In this document: positions 34,416 to 42,509 of the stretch, in pieces | Position numbering within the stretch: the stretch's first letter is position 1 | How the letters are laid out: every line of letters starts with the position of its first letter | Notes under the pieces: model-generated | The model's input: only the letters and a program-made list of their open reading frames with translations | What the model was told of the DNA's origin: nothing | Databases searched by the model: none | NCBI GenBank assembly: GCA_023461435.1 | Contig: JAEYLC010000007.1 | Span: 100,658-164,657, forward strand | Length of the DNA stretch: 64,000 nucleotides | Source: Bacillota bacterium | GTDB lineage: Bacteria > Bacillota > Clostridia > Christensenellales > SZUA-584 | Direction: 5' to 3' | Position numbers and translations under genes: made by a program

Positions 34416-35146
34416 ACCAAAATGAAGGCCTTGCGGATCTTCAGATCAGCGGATACGGCAGCGTGCCGGGCGGAAAGTTTAAATCCGTGAAAATACTCGG
34501 GCGCGGCAAAATCACGGGAGACCTCGACTGTGAAGATTTTGTGATCAGCGGTTCGGGCGATGTGATCGGCGCGCTGTCCTGCAAGCAGATGTTTGTGAAC
34601 GGCTCGGGCGATATGACGGGCGAAGTGACTGCCAAAGTGCTCAAGGTCCGCGGCTCGGCCAGCTTCAGCGCCAAAGTCAAGGCGGACGACACATCGATAT
34701 CCGGCTCGGCCACAGTGAAAAGCGGCCTTGAAGCGCAAACCGTGAAAGTCAGCGGCGCTATGAAGATCAAGGGAGATGTGAGCGCGGAAAATTTCAGCTC
34801 CACAGGCAGGTTTGAGGTAGACGGCCTGCTGAACGCCGAGAATATCGACATTCACCTCGATTGGAGCACGAGCAGAGCCAAAGAAATCGGCGGCGAATCC
34901 ATCACCGTGATGAACGGCACGAAGGGCTTCAGCTTCATCTCCATTGTGACGCTCGGCACGCACAGCCCGCGCCTCGAGGCCGATCTGATAGAGGGCGAAC
35001 GGATCATACTCGAAAACACCACGGCCAAAGCCGTGCGCGGCACGCATATCACGATCGGGGACGGCTGCGACATCGGGGTCGTGGAATACAAGGGGTCTTT
35101 TCACAAATCGGGCAGCGCCAGAGTGGGTGAAGAGAAGAAGGTTTGA
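34412..35146 (+). CDS. Bactofilin-like polymer-forming protein (YhbE/YhbF type)
   Basis: A 244-residue protein dominated by short repeated beta strands, for example FVISGSGDVIGALSCKQMFV and VRGSASFSAKVKADDTSISG, the pattern of a right-handed beta-helix as in bactofilins. It is longer than a single bactofilin (about 110-140 residues) and looks like a tandem of two units, matching the YhbE/YhbF pair of Bacillus fused in one chain. Bactofilins polymerise without nucleotide and scaffold envelope or flagellar structures. GAGGAGG precedes the ATG, which overlaps the YhbD stop. Confidence 0.8.
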   Translation: MNQNEGLADLQISGYGSVPGGKFKSVKILGRGKITGDLDCEDFVISGSGDVIGALSCKQMFVNGSGDMTGEVTAKVLKVRGSASFSAKVKADDTSISGSATVKSGLEAQTVKVSGAMKIKGDVSAENFSSTGRFEVDGLLNAENIDIHLDWSTSRAKEIGGESITVMNGTKGFSFISIVTLGTHSPRLEADLIEGERIILENTTAKAVRGTHITIGDGCDIGVVEYKGSFHKSGSARVGEEKKV

Positions 35147-35210
35147 CGTTGTATTATCCCAGCCTTCCTCTTTTAATGGGAAGGCGGCGTGAAGCTAAAC
35201 CCCTCTATTT

Positions 35211-35318
35211 GTCATGCTGAACGGAACGCGAGTGAAGTGAAGCATCCCATGGCAAATCGCTTTCAACTTGAGATTCCAGTCCGCTGCGTAATCAATCGCT
35301 TACGCTATTCGGAATGAC
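35211..35318. repeat. MITE-like dispersed repeat, copy 2
   Basis: Begins GTCATGCTGAACGGAACG and shares the block GAAGCATCCCATGG with copy 1 and AGTGAAGCATCCC with copy 3. The right arm TTCGGAATGAC is a two-mismatch version of the inverted left arm. The 277-bp gap 35147-35423 contains this element and a terminator and no gene. Confidence 0.7.
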
Positions 35319-35395
35319 ATTTGCGGCTTTGTCAGCAGCCTTGAGCTTCTGCTCCGGGAGTAGCCTTTTTATCCGTGTCTTGATCAAAACAGAGC

Positions 35396-35421
35396 CTGCG
35401 GCTTTTGACCGCAGACTTTTT
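35396..35421 (+). terminator. Terminator between the bactofilin operon and the PfpI gene
   Basis: CTGCGG / CCGCAG stem with a seven-base loop, then ACTTTTTATTT, oriented to stop plus-strand transcription from the YhbD/bactofilin side. Confidence 0.7.
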
Positions 35422-35423
35422 AT

Positions 35424-35993
35424 TTACTTGCAGCAGTACGCGCTGTAATCCATCTGCTTTTGTATTTTTTCGCGCACCTCTTTGCCCGCGATCTTCTCGC
35501 AGAGGTAAAGCCCCAAATCAATCGCGGACGTGACGCCTCTCGCCGTGATTACGCCGCCCTCATCCACGATGCGGTCCTCGCATGAATGCTCCGTAAAGCG
35601 AGAAAGGTATTGCATGAGCGCCGGATGCGTGGTGGCCCGCTTGTCCTTTAGGAACCCCGCCGCGCCGAGCACGAGCGTCCCTCCGCACACGGCCGTCATC
35701 ACGGTATGCGAAGCGGCGCTTTTGATCCAGCGCATGAACGCCATGTCCGCAATCAGCGCGGAAACGCCGTTTCCGCCCGGTATGAAGATATAATCGTAGC
35801 CGCCCAGACGGCCCTCCACCTGATCCGCAGTGATCTGCAGCCCTTCGATCGAGCGCACCGTCGGCTTCATTGCGCATACGCTGTAATCAAGCTTTTCAAC
35901 AAATCCCATCGTCTTGAGCCGCGTGACCGGATCGTAGACGCCCGCAAAATCCAGCAGCGTGAGCCCGTCGTACACAATAAATGCAACCTTCAA
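35424..35993 (-). CDS. DJ-1/PfpI family protein
   Basis: A 189-residue class I glutamine amidotransferase-like fold. The nucleophile elbow is TAVCGGTLVLGAAG and a conserved Glu/Asp acid site precedes in DGLTLLDFAGVYDP. The neighbouring FIPGGNG loop is typical of the isonitrile hydratase/ThiJ-like subgroup. Members include glyoxalases, chaperones and isonitrile hydratase, so the reaction is open. The TTG start at 35993 has AGAGGGGA five bases upstream. It follows the SDR gene by 29 bp and is likely co-transcribed. Confidence 0.88.
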   Translation of the reverse strand: MKVAFIVYDGLTLLDFAGVYDPVTRLKTMGFVEKLDYSVCAMKPTVRSIEGLQITADQVEGRLGGYDYIFIPGGNGVSALIADMAFMRWIKSAASHTVMTAVCGGTLVLGAAGFLKDKRATTHPALMQYLSRFTEHSCEDRIVDEGGVITARGVTSAIDLGLYLCEKIAGKEVREKIQKQMDYSAYCCK

Positions 35994-36022
35994 GCTTATC
36001 CCCTCTTTCAGCGAAGAATATC

Positions 36023-37219
36023 CTACAGCAGGGCGATGATGCGCGACAGCTCGTCCATCCATCCGCGCATGATGCGCGAATTTTCTTCGAGCCGGGCCGC
36101 GTTTTTCTCGTACCCCTGAAGCATGTCATACTGATGCTGGTAATAGTCCTTCAAACGGACAAAAAGCTCCTTTTGCTGCCGCAGCCGCCCCATCCCCTCC
36201 GGGCTGAGCAGCTGCGCCGTGCCTTCCAGCGCAAACTTGAATTCGTCGGCCGCTTGCTTGACCACCTTTTTAAAATCGCGCAGCACCCACTGGCGCTCAA
36301 ACACGTTGCGTCCGAGCCAGCCCTGATACTGCTCGCTGAAAGTGCAAACCACGCTTTTCACCAGCGTCTCAAGCGCCGCGGTATCCGCGCCGCTCAAGGC
36401 TTCCGGCTCGGCGGCATCTTCGCCATCGATCATTCCGGCTGCGAGCAGCACCTGTATCGAGCTGACCTCCTGCCCGACGTAGTCCTTCGCCTTCGCGGCC
36501 GCAAGCGCGAACCCCATCCCCGCGGATTCAACATCGAGAATATGCTTGGCATTCATCTCATAAAACGCCTCAATGCTGACGTTCATCTGGCCCGCTATCT
36601 TCTCGATGGCGCTCTGTGCGGTATCCGTTTTCACAAGCCCCGGGCCAATGCTGAAAACACAGATACCCGTGCTTTCAAGCTCGGCGCTCAGCGTATTGGA
36701 TACCTCCACCTGCGCTGTCTTGAACGTTTCGTAGGCTCCCATATAAGGCGCGGCGCCCGAAGACGGCACGAATATGATCGCGCCATCGTTGCGCTGTTTC
36801 ATATCGGGCAGGAATTTCTGAACGAGCATGACCGGCCCGCGCAGATTGACCGCGTAGCTTGCGTCCCAGTCCGCGATGCCGACCTCGTCCACAGCGCCGA
36901 GCGGCGTGATGGTGGCATTGTTAAAAACCACATCCACAAACCCGTAGCGTTCCTTGAGGCAGGCGTAAAGCGCGTCCACCTGCTTTTCATCCGCGATATC
37001 GACAGGATAGGCAAAAGCTTTTTCTTCCCCGGCCTCGCCGTTGATGCGCTGCGCCGCAGACTGCGCCTTTTGCTTATTGATCTCGGCGATCACCACATTC
37101 GCGCCCATCCATACCAGCACGCGCGCCGCTTCATAGCCGATTCCGCCGCCGGCGCCCGTGATCAGCACCGTTTTGCCGTTTAAACAGCCTTTAAACCTCT
37201 GCGCCTTTTGAATCAGCAT
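36023..37219 (-). CDS. Short-chain dehydrogenase/reductase with a ~140-residue C-terminal extension
   Basis: A 398-residue protein. Residues ~14-255 form a classical SDR: cofactor motif TGAGGGIGYEAA, NNATITPLG and catalytic SSGAAPYMGAYETFK (Ser, Tyr, Lys). Asp/Glu after strand 2 (VVIAEINKQ) favours NAD(H). Residues ~260-398 are an added helical domain rich in charged residues (LRQQKELFVRLKDYYQHQ) that I do not recognise. The extension is unusual for an SDR and may bind a partner or oligomerise. GGAGAA precedes the ATG. It sits upstream of the PfpI gene. Confidence 0.85.
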   Translation of the reverse strand: MLIQKAQRFKGCLNGKTVLITGAGGGIGYEAARVLVWMGANVVIAEINKQKAQSAAQRINGEAGEEKAFAYPVDIADEKQVDALYACLKERYGFVDVVFNNATITPLGAVDEVGIADWDASYAVNLRGPVMLVQKFLPDMKQRNDGAIIFVPSSGAAPYMGAYETFKTAQVEVSNTLSAELESTGICVFSIGPGLVKTDTAQSAIEKIAGQMNVSIEAFYEMNAKHILDVESAGMGFALAAAKAKDYVGQEVSSIQVLLAAGMIDGEDAAEPEALSGADTAALETLVKSVVCTFSEQYQGWLGRNVFERQWVLRDFKKVVKQAADEFKFALEGTAQLLSPEGMGRLRQQKELFVRLKDYYQHQYDMLQGYEKNAARLEENSRIMRGWMDELSRIIALL

Positions 37220-37324
37220 GCTTTATTTCTCCAATCAAGCTCATAATATGGTATTATACCATACATGTGCCATACCACAACACGGCTCTTTTGTGTTTCG
37301 AAAGCTCCGAAATGTCTGCTTGTT

Positions 37325-38533
37325 TTAGCCCGCGTTTTCGTTCTCCCGCACATCCGGCTCCGTCTTTTTCAGTATCAGCGGCAGCTTGACCGTGCTCTCA
37401 TTTTTCGCCGACTTGGTATAAACCATGCCGCAGATAAGCGCCGTCAGCGGCGACACCAGCACGAGTCCGATGCATCCCACAAATGTATGCAACACCTCCG
37501 CCACGATCATCTTGGAGTTGAATATGTTCATCATGGGCGTGCCCTGAGCCATATACACCATCATCACGGATATATAGCTGCCCATATAGGCCAGCAGCAG
37601 CGTCGTCGTCTGGCTTCCCACCACTGACTTGCCTATCGTGAGGCCCGATTTAATAAGCTGCTTTCGCGTCACGCAAGGGTTGTTGACCACGATTTCGTCG
37701 AGCGCCGAAGAAATATCCACCGCAAGGTCAAGTATGGCGCCCGAGCAGGCCAGATAAATACCCGCCTGAAAAATCGCCGTGAGGTTGAGATTCTCATAGC
37801 CCGCGTACAGCAGAGACTCCGACCACTGCATCACCGCACCGTGTATCTTGAAAATGCCTCCCCATATAACCGCGAGCAAACAGGTGATGAACGAGCAGAC
37901 CACCGCACCCGCAATGGCCGTGTATGCTTTCTTCGTAAAACCGGCCACAAGCAGCAGCGTCGCCACCGTGATCACGTTGCCGATCAGCAACGCCACCACG
38001 ACGGGATTCACGCCGTGAAGCATCGCGGGAACGAGCACCTTCCAGATGCAGATCAGCGCAAACGCGAACGAAAGCAGCGTTCTTAGGCCGGTAAAGCCCG
38101 AGAAGCAGATGATGCACACCGCAAAAAGCGCAATCAGTATGATCTCCCAGTCAATGCGGTAATGCTCAATCATGTTCGCAAAAATGATGCTGTTATCGTG
38201 ATCGCGTTCCAGCAGTACCCACGCCGAATCACCCGGCTCGAACGACTTGTCAAACTCCAGCTTGCCCGAGTAAAGATTCGTCGCTTTCACCACTTCATCC
38301 CTGTGCTCTCCCGTTTCGATCCTGATCATGCAGTCCTGCGCACCCTGTGTGATGAGCCCCGTGTTGTAAACGCCCGCATTATCCACCGAAAGGACCGTAG
38401 CGCGAACGCCCTCTGAGTTTAAATATATCTGCTTTTCAAACCCGGTCGGTATCAGGCACAGCGCGGCCAGCAGACAGATGAATACCGCCACGAATATGGC
38501 TTCTTTTTTATTCGGTTTTTTTAACTTTATCAC
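37325..38533 (-). CDS. YibE/F family membrane protein
   Basis: A 402-residue protein with one N-terminal helix, an extracytoplasmic beta domain (residues ~35-115) and about seven further helices, ending in a basic/acidic tail. The conserved YibE/F core includes LLIGNVITVATLLLVAGFTKK and DISSALDEIVVNNP (in parts). The function is unknown; a transport role is suspected. The GTG start at 38533 has AAGGGGG upstream; the TTG at 38554 lies before that ribosome site. It is downstream of a phosphatase gene, separated by a strong hairpin. Confidence 0.9.
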   Translation of the reverse strand: MIKLKKPNKKEAIFVAVFICLLAALCLIPTGFEKQIYLNSEGVRATVLSVDNAGVYNTGLITQGAQDCMIRIETGEHRDEVVKATNLYSGKLEFDKSFEPGDSAWVLLERDHDNSIIFANMIEHYRIDWEIILIALFAVCIICFSGFTGLRTLLSFAFALICIWKVLVPAMLHGVNPVVVALLIGNVITVATLLLVAGFTKKAYTAIAGAVVCSFITCLLAVIWGGIFKIHGAVMQWSESLLYAGYENLNLTAIFQAGIYLACSGAILDLAVDISSALDEIVVNNPCVTRKQLIKSGLTIGKSVVGSQTTTLLLAYMGSYISVMMVYMAQGTPMMNIFNSKMIVAEVLHTFVGCIGLVLVSPLTALICGMVYTKSAKNESTVKLPLILKKTEPDVRENENAG

Positions 38534-38552
38534 GATGTTCCCCCTTAGCAAC

Positions 38553-38584
38553 AACAGACCGGATAGTGAAATATCCGATCTGTT
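38553..38584 (-). terminator. Hairpin between the alkaline phosphatase and YibE/F genes
   Basis: Minus strand: AACAGATCGGATA / TATCCGGTCTGTT, a 13-pair stem (one G-U) around a six-base loop, followed by GTTGCT. The weak U-tract suggests partial termination or mRNA stabilisation. Confidence 0.6.
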
Positions 38585-38609
38585 ACCGCTTTTGTTATTT
38601 ATCCGCTTC

Positions 38610-40160
38610 TCAGAGACCGCAAATGCTCACAAGCTTTTTAAATACATCCGTGTTGTCGTAGGATCCGCCGAAGTTTTCAGCGCCGACGCCGTAAGCGTAA
38701 ACGGGGACGGGCGTGCCTGTGTGCGCATAGGATGTCCATCCGACACCGGCTTTGTTATTGATAATGTGTGTGAGCGACACCGACAGCGGATCGTAGCCGC
38801 CGTAAAGCAGCATGGCTTCGTCGGTCGCAAACTGCTCTTCCTCGGGTTTCATGGATTCCTCAAAACCGGCTTTGAGCTTTTCATACTCGAATTCGGTAAG
38901 CACATACGGCGCATTGGCTTCCACCGCCGCATCCGCATCATCGGGCGCGATAAGCCCAAAGTTCTCTTTGATCACCGGCATCACATCTTCGAGCGTCAAC
39001 TCGGGATTGGCTTCCTTCATTCCGGCTATCATCTCGTCAAACGCCACATACGACATCTTCTGCTTGTCCAATATGGAGAACGCCGTATCATACCCCGTTG
39101 CCGCATAGCCGATCGTCATGCCGCCCGTTTCATGGTCGCCCGTCACGAGAATCAGCGTTTCATCGGGATGCTGCGCAGCAAAATCGATCGCGACCTGTAT
39201 CGCATTCGAAAACGCAATCGTATCGGTGATGGTGCTCAGCGCGTCGTTCGCGTGACAGGCCCAGTCGATCTTGCCTGATTCGCACATCATGAAAAAGCCG
39301 TTTTCATTATCCAACACATCAATACCCTTGGTCACGAAATCAGGCAGTGCCAAATCGCCTTCCTTCGTGTCCATTGCATACGGCATCGCACCGGAATCCT
39401 GAAGCACCGGGCTCAGAGCGTACACCTTACCGGATTCGCCGTTTAAGGCCATGATCTCTTCTTTGGTATCCGCGATCGTGTAGCCGTCTTTTTCAAGAAT
39501 ACCGTAAGCGTCTTCCTTGTCTTCTTCGTTGCCGGTGGGTTTGCTGATGGAACCGCCGCCGAAGTAGTCAAACCCACTCTCCGCCATCTGCAGCGCGATT
39601 TCATAGTAATCGTTTCTCGATTCGATGTGCGCGTAAAACGCCGCGGGCGTGGCGTGGTTGATCGTCACCGAGGAGACGATACCGATTTTCTTGCCGTCGG
39701 CCTTGAGCATTTCCGTGATGCTTTCGGGTTTTGTCGTCTTATCCACCGCAAGGCCGATCACGCCGCTGTGCGTTTTCACGCCGCAGGAGAGCGCCGTGGC
39801 TGTGGATGCCGAGTCGGGACAGAAGGATGTGGAGTCATACGTTGTGACAACGCCCGAGACGGGGAACTGTGTGAAGTTCAGGCTGCCGATCTCAACTTCG
39901 CCTTCTTCATTGTTGCCTTCATAAACCTGCGCCGCGTTCACCTGTACGTGCGACATGCCGTCACCGACGAACAAGAACACATATTTGGGTACCGCCGGTG
40001 CTTCAGCCGACGGCTCTGCGCTCACTTCGGTGACTGCGCCGACATCGGCGGATGCATCCGCGTCGGTTGCCGCGGGCGCCGCGCATCCCGCCAAAAGCGA
40101 CATGGTCAGCACAAAGCAGACCATCACCAAAAGAACCGCTTTGATCTTCCTGTAAACCAT
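38610..40160 (-). CDS. Secreted alkaline phosphatase lipoprotein (PhoA family), Pho-box controlled
   Basis: A 516-residue alkaline phosphatase that releases phosphate from organic esters outside the cell. Lipobox LLAGC (Cys26) and an Ala/Glu-rich linker precede the catalytic domain. Metal and catalytic motifs are FLFVGDGMSHVQ, the nucleophile Ser in CPDSASTATAL, GKIDWACHAND, VTGDHETGG and the last histidine in YAHTG. The start at 40160 has AAGGAGG upstream. Four direct Pho-box hexamers precede it, so phosphate starvation should induce it. The next upstream gene is a paralogue. Length is somewhat above E. coli PhoA because of insertions before the last metal ligand. Confidence 0.95.
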   Translation of the reverse strand: MVYRKIKAVLLVMVCFVLTMSLLAGCAAPAATDADASADVGAVTEVSAEPSAEAPAVPKYVFLFVGDGMSHVQVNAAQVYEGNNEEGEVEIGSLNFTQFPVSGVVTTYDSTSFCPDSASTATALSCGVKTHSGVIGLAVDKTTKPESITEMLKADGKKIGIVSSVTINHATPAAFYAHIESRNDYYEIALQMAESGFDYFGGGSISKPTGNEEDKEDAYGILEKDGYTIADTKEEIMALNGESGKVYALSPVLQDSGAMPYAMDTKEGDLALPDFVTKGIDVLDNENGFFMMCESGKIDWACHANDALSTITDTIAFSNAIQVAIDFAAQHPDETLILVTGDHETGGMTIGYAATGYDTAFSILDKQKMSYVAFDEMIAGMKEANPELTLEDVMPVIKENFGLIAPDDADAAVEANAPYVLTEFEYEKLKAGFEESMKPEEEQFATDEAMLLYGGYDPLSVSLTHIINNKAGVGWTSYAHTGTPVPVYAYGVGAENFGGSYDNTDVFKKLVSICGL

Positions 40161-40242
40161 TATTATCCTCCTTGAAATGTTGTTGGAAAATATCCGTTTG
40201 CCGTTATCATACACAACACTTGTAAGGTGGAAATTATGTCCT

Positions 40243-40280
40243 TGTTAATGAAAGGTTAATGGTTGTAAAAAGAATGTAAA
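40243..40280 (-). promoter_or_regulatory. PhoP-type Pho box, four direct hexamers
   Basis: On the minus strand, TTTACA (40280), TTTACA (40269), TTAACC (40259) and TTAACA (40248) follow one another with start-to-start distances of 11, 10 and 11 bp. This is the Bacillus PhoP pattern (TT-[A/T/C]-A-C-A repeats). A -10 element CATAAT lies at 40238-40233, with no usable -35 box, as expected for an activator-dependent promoter. Confidence 0.8.
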
Positions 40281-40365
40281 ACGACGATGTAGCGGGTTTT
40301 ATACATTAGTAATTCGCTATATCTCTCTGCAGCTATTATTATCTACATTTCTCGTCATTTTTTAC

Positions 40366-40386
40366 GCTTTATCGCAACGATAAAGC
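40366..40386. promoter_or_regulatory. Perfect 9-bp hairpin between the two phosphatase genes
   Basis: GCTTTATCG-CAA-CGATAAAGC, 34 bp after the stop of the upstream phosphatase. Neither strand has a U-tract after it, so it may be an mRNA 3' stabiliser or a protein site rather than a terminator. Confidence 0.45.
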
Positions 40387-40419
40387 ACTTAACGTCTGTT
40401 TTATATACCGCCGCGCGCA

Positions 40420-41964
40420 TCACAGCCCGCAGAGCTTCACGAGCCTTTTAAATATATCCGTGTTGTCGTAAGACCCGCTGAATTCTTCCGCGCCTGTGCC
40501 GTAAGCGTAAACCGGCACAAGGCCGCCCGTATGCACGTACGACGTCCACCCGAGGCCCGCCTTGTTATTGAGTATATGCGTGAGCGTCACGGTCAGCGGT
40601 TCATAACCGCCGTACAGCAGCTGCGCTTCCGCGGTATCCGGCGGCCCGTCCAGCGACGCCGACAGCGCTTCCGCGAGCCTTTCGTACTCGTCCGCGGTCA
40701 GCACACGCCCCGCATTTTCCTTAACCGCCGCGTCCGCGTCATCGGGCGCGAGGAGTCCGAAGCTTTCCTTGATCACAGGCAGCACGTCGCTCATCAGCAG
40801 CGAGGAATCGCCTTTTTTCATATCCTCGAGAATGGCGTCGAACGCCGAATAAGAGACCGTCTGTCCCGAGAGCAGCGAGAAATTCGTGTTGTAGCCGGTT
40901 GCCGCATAGCCGATTGACATACCGCCCGTTTCATGGTCTCCCGTCACAAGTATCAGCGTCTCGTCCGGATGCTCTTTTGCGAAATCGACCGCCGCCGACA
41001 CCGCATCCTCGAGCACCAATGTCTCGGAAATCGCCGTCGCCGCGTCGTTGGCGTGGCAGGCCCAGTCGATCATGCCGGATTCGCAGATCATAAAGAAACC
41101 GTCTTCATTGTCAAGCACGCTGATGCCCGTGCGTACAAAATCCGCAAGCGTCAGATCGTCTTTGTCCGCATCAAGAGCAAACGGCATTGACGCCTTGGTT
41201 TGCAGCAGCGCGGGGCTCACCGCGTACGCCTTGCCAGAGCCGCTGCCAAGCGCCGCAATCTCCTCTTTGGTGTCGGCAATCGTATAACCGCTTTGCACAA
41301 GCGCCTCAAACGCGTCGGGTTGGTCGCCCTTTGCGCCCGCCGGGTTCACAAGCGAACCGCCGCCGAAATAATCCACACCGCTGGATGCCATCTGCATCGC
41401 GATGTCGTAGTAATCCCCTCGGGAGGGCACGTGCGCATAGAATCCCGCCGGCGTCGCGTTATTAAGAGACACCGTGGAGAGGACACCGATTTTTTTGCCG
41501 CCGTCTTTAAGCATTTCGGTGATGCTCTTGGGCGCCGTTTCTTTATCGCCCGTCATACCAATAACGCCGCTCTTCGTTTTGATACCGCAGGCCAGCGCCG
41601 TCGCCGTCGAAGCCGAATCAGGACAGACGGATGTCTCGTCATAGGTGGTGACCGCGCCTGTCACCGGGAATTCCGCGAAGCTTAAGCTGCCGATCGTCTG
41701 TCCGTCGCCGCAGCCTTTAAAAATCTGCGCCGCGTTCACCTGCGCAAACGCCATGCCGTCTCCGATGAACAAAAACACATATTTGGGCACATTCGGCTCT
41801 TTCATATGCGCGGGCAGACCGATCTCCTGCACGCCGGGCTCTTCGGCGCTTGGCATGGCCGCCGATTCGGACGGCTGCGGCGCCGACGGTGCCGCACACG
41901 CAGCGAGGAAAATAAGAAGCAGACAGAATAAAACGGCGACCGCCGACTTGAGTCTGAGTCTCAT
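40420..41964 (-). CDS. Secreted alkaline phosphatase lipoprotein (PhoA family), paralogue
   Basis: A 514-residue paralogue of the downstream phosphatase, with lipobox LAAC (Cys23) and a Pro/Ser/Glu-rich linker. Catalytic features are the same: FLFIGDGMAFAQ, CPDSASTATALACG, GMIDWACHANDA, VTGDHETGGM and YVHTGG. Extensive similarity along the whole length shows a tandem duplication. AGGAGG lies before the ATG. Unlike the other copy I find no repeated Pho hexamers upstream, so the two may respond to different conditions. Hairpin-rich DNA lies just upstream. Confidence 0.95.
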   Translation of the reverse strand: MRLRLKSAVAVLFCLLLIFLAACAAPSAPQPSESAAMPSAEEPGVQEIGLPAHMKEPNVPKYVFLFIGDGMAFAQVNAAQIFKGCGDGQTIGSLSFAEFPVTGAVTTYDETSVCPDSASTATALACGIKTKSGVIGMTGDKETAPKSITEMLKDGGKKIGVLSTVSLNNATPAGFYAHVPSRGDYYDIAMQMASSGVDYFGGGSLVNPAGAKGDQPDAFEALVQSGYTIADTKEEIAALGSGSGKAYAVSPALLQTKASMPFALDADKDDLTLADFVRTGISVLDNEDGFFMICESGMIDWACHANDAATAISETLVLEDAVSAAVDFAKEHPDETLILVTGDHETGGMSIGYAATGYNTNFSLLSGQTVSYSAFDAILEDMKKGDSSLLMSDVLPVIKESFGLLAPDDADAAVKENAGRVLTADEYERLAEALSASLDGPPDTAEAQLLYGGYEPLTVTLTHILNNKAGLGWTSYVHTGGLVPVYAYGTGAEEFSGSYDNTDIFKRLVKLCGL

Positions 41965-42027
41965 GACGCCCTCCTTTTGGCTTATATTGCTATCATATAT
42001 TCAAATCATGGGATTTGCAAACGGCGG

Positions 42028-42240
42028 TATAAAAAAACGGCCCCTGCCGCCTGTTTTGGGAGATGGCAGGCCATACAAAACGGGTAATGGGGATTGCTCT
42101 GCATGGCCTGCACAGGAAAATAGCATATTCGCATTTATGTCGATGAGGCTCTCGCCGTATCTTTTGGGAGATGGCGGGCCGCATATCATGGGGGAATGCG
42201 GCCCGCACAGGGTATAAGCTTTCGGAATCGTCTTGCACGC
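42028..42240 (-). ncRNA. Candidate RNA with two tandem, covarying hairpins and a terminator
   Basis: Two similar hairpin units lie 108 bp apart. Unit B has arms ATGCGGCCCGC (42196-42206) and GCGGGCCGCAT (42174-42184); unit A has ATGGCCTGC (42103-42111) and GCAGGCCAT (42066-42074). On the minus strand each is preceded by CCTGT and followed by CATCTCCCAAAA. The stems differ by compensating base pairs. After unit A, CGGC-AGGG-GCCG and TTTTTTT (about 42030-42043) form a terminator-like end. The exposed CTCCC motifs are complementary to ribosome binding sites, as in C-rich small RNAs. The promoter is not clear (TATATA near 42255). It could equally be the leader of the phosphatase gene or a repeat pair. 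Confidence 0.4.
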
Positions 42241-42509
42241 TTTTTGCATGCTCCTATATAAGACGCTTTTTAAATGCAAAAGTGCTATCAAAAAAACAAA
42301 AAAATTTAAAATTTTTTATCCATTTCGACATACTTGCCGGAAAGCCATTATAGCGGAGCGGCCTTTTGAGTTTCCTCCCGCCCGCATCGCCCTTGAATAT
42401 CATATGTATACAATCTGTGAAAGGCATGCGAAGGCATGAAGTGAAGAGCCTTTGCGTATGATGTGTACGGGCAGCCTTATCAAGACTGGGTTATGAGGAG
42501 GAAATGACA

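Noticed and set aside
42054..42211. Tandem hairpin units considered as a CRISPR array
   Set aside because: Only two units, with hairpin arms that differ in sequence, a 108-bp period and no cas genes.
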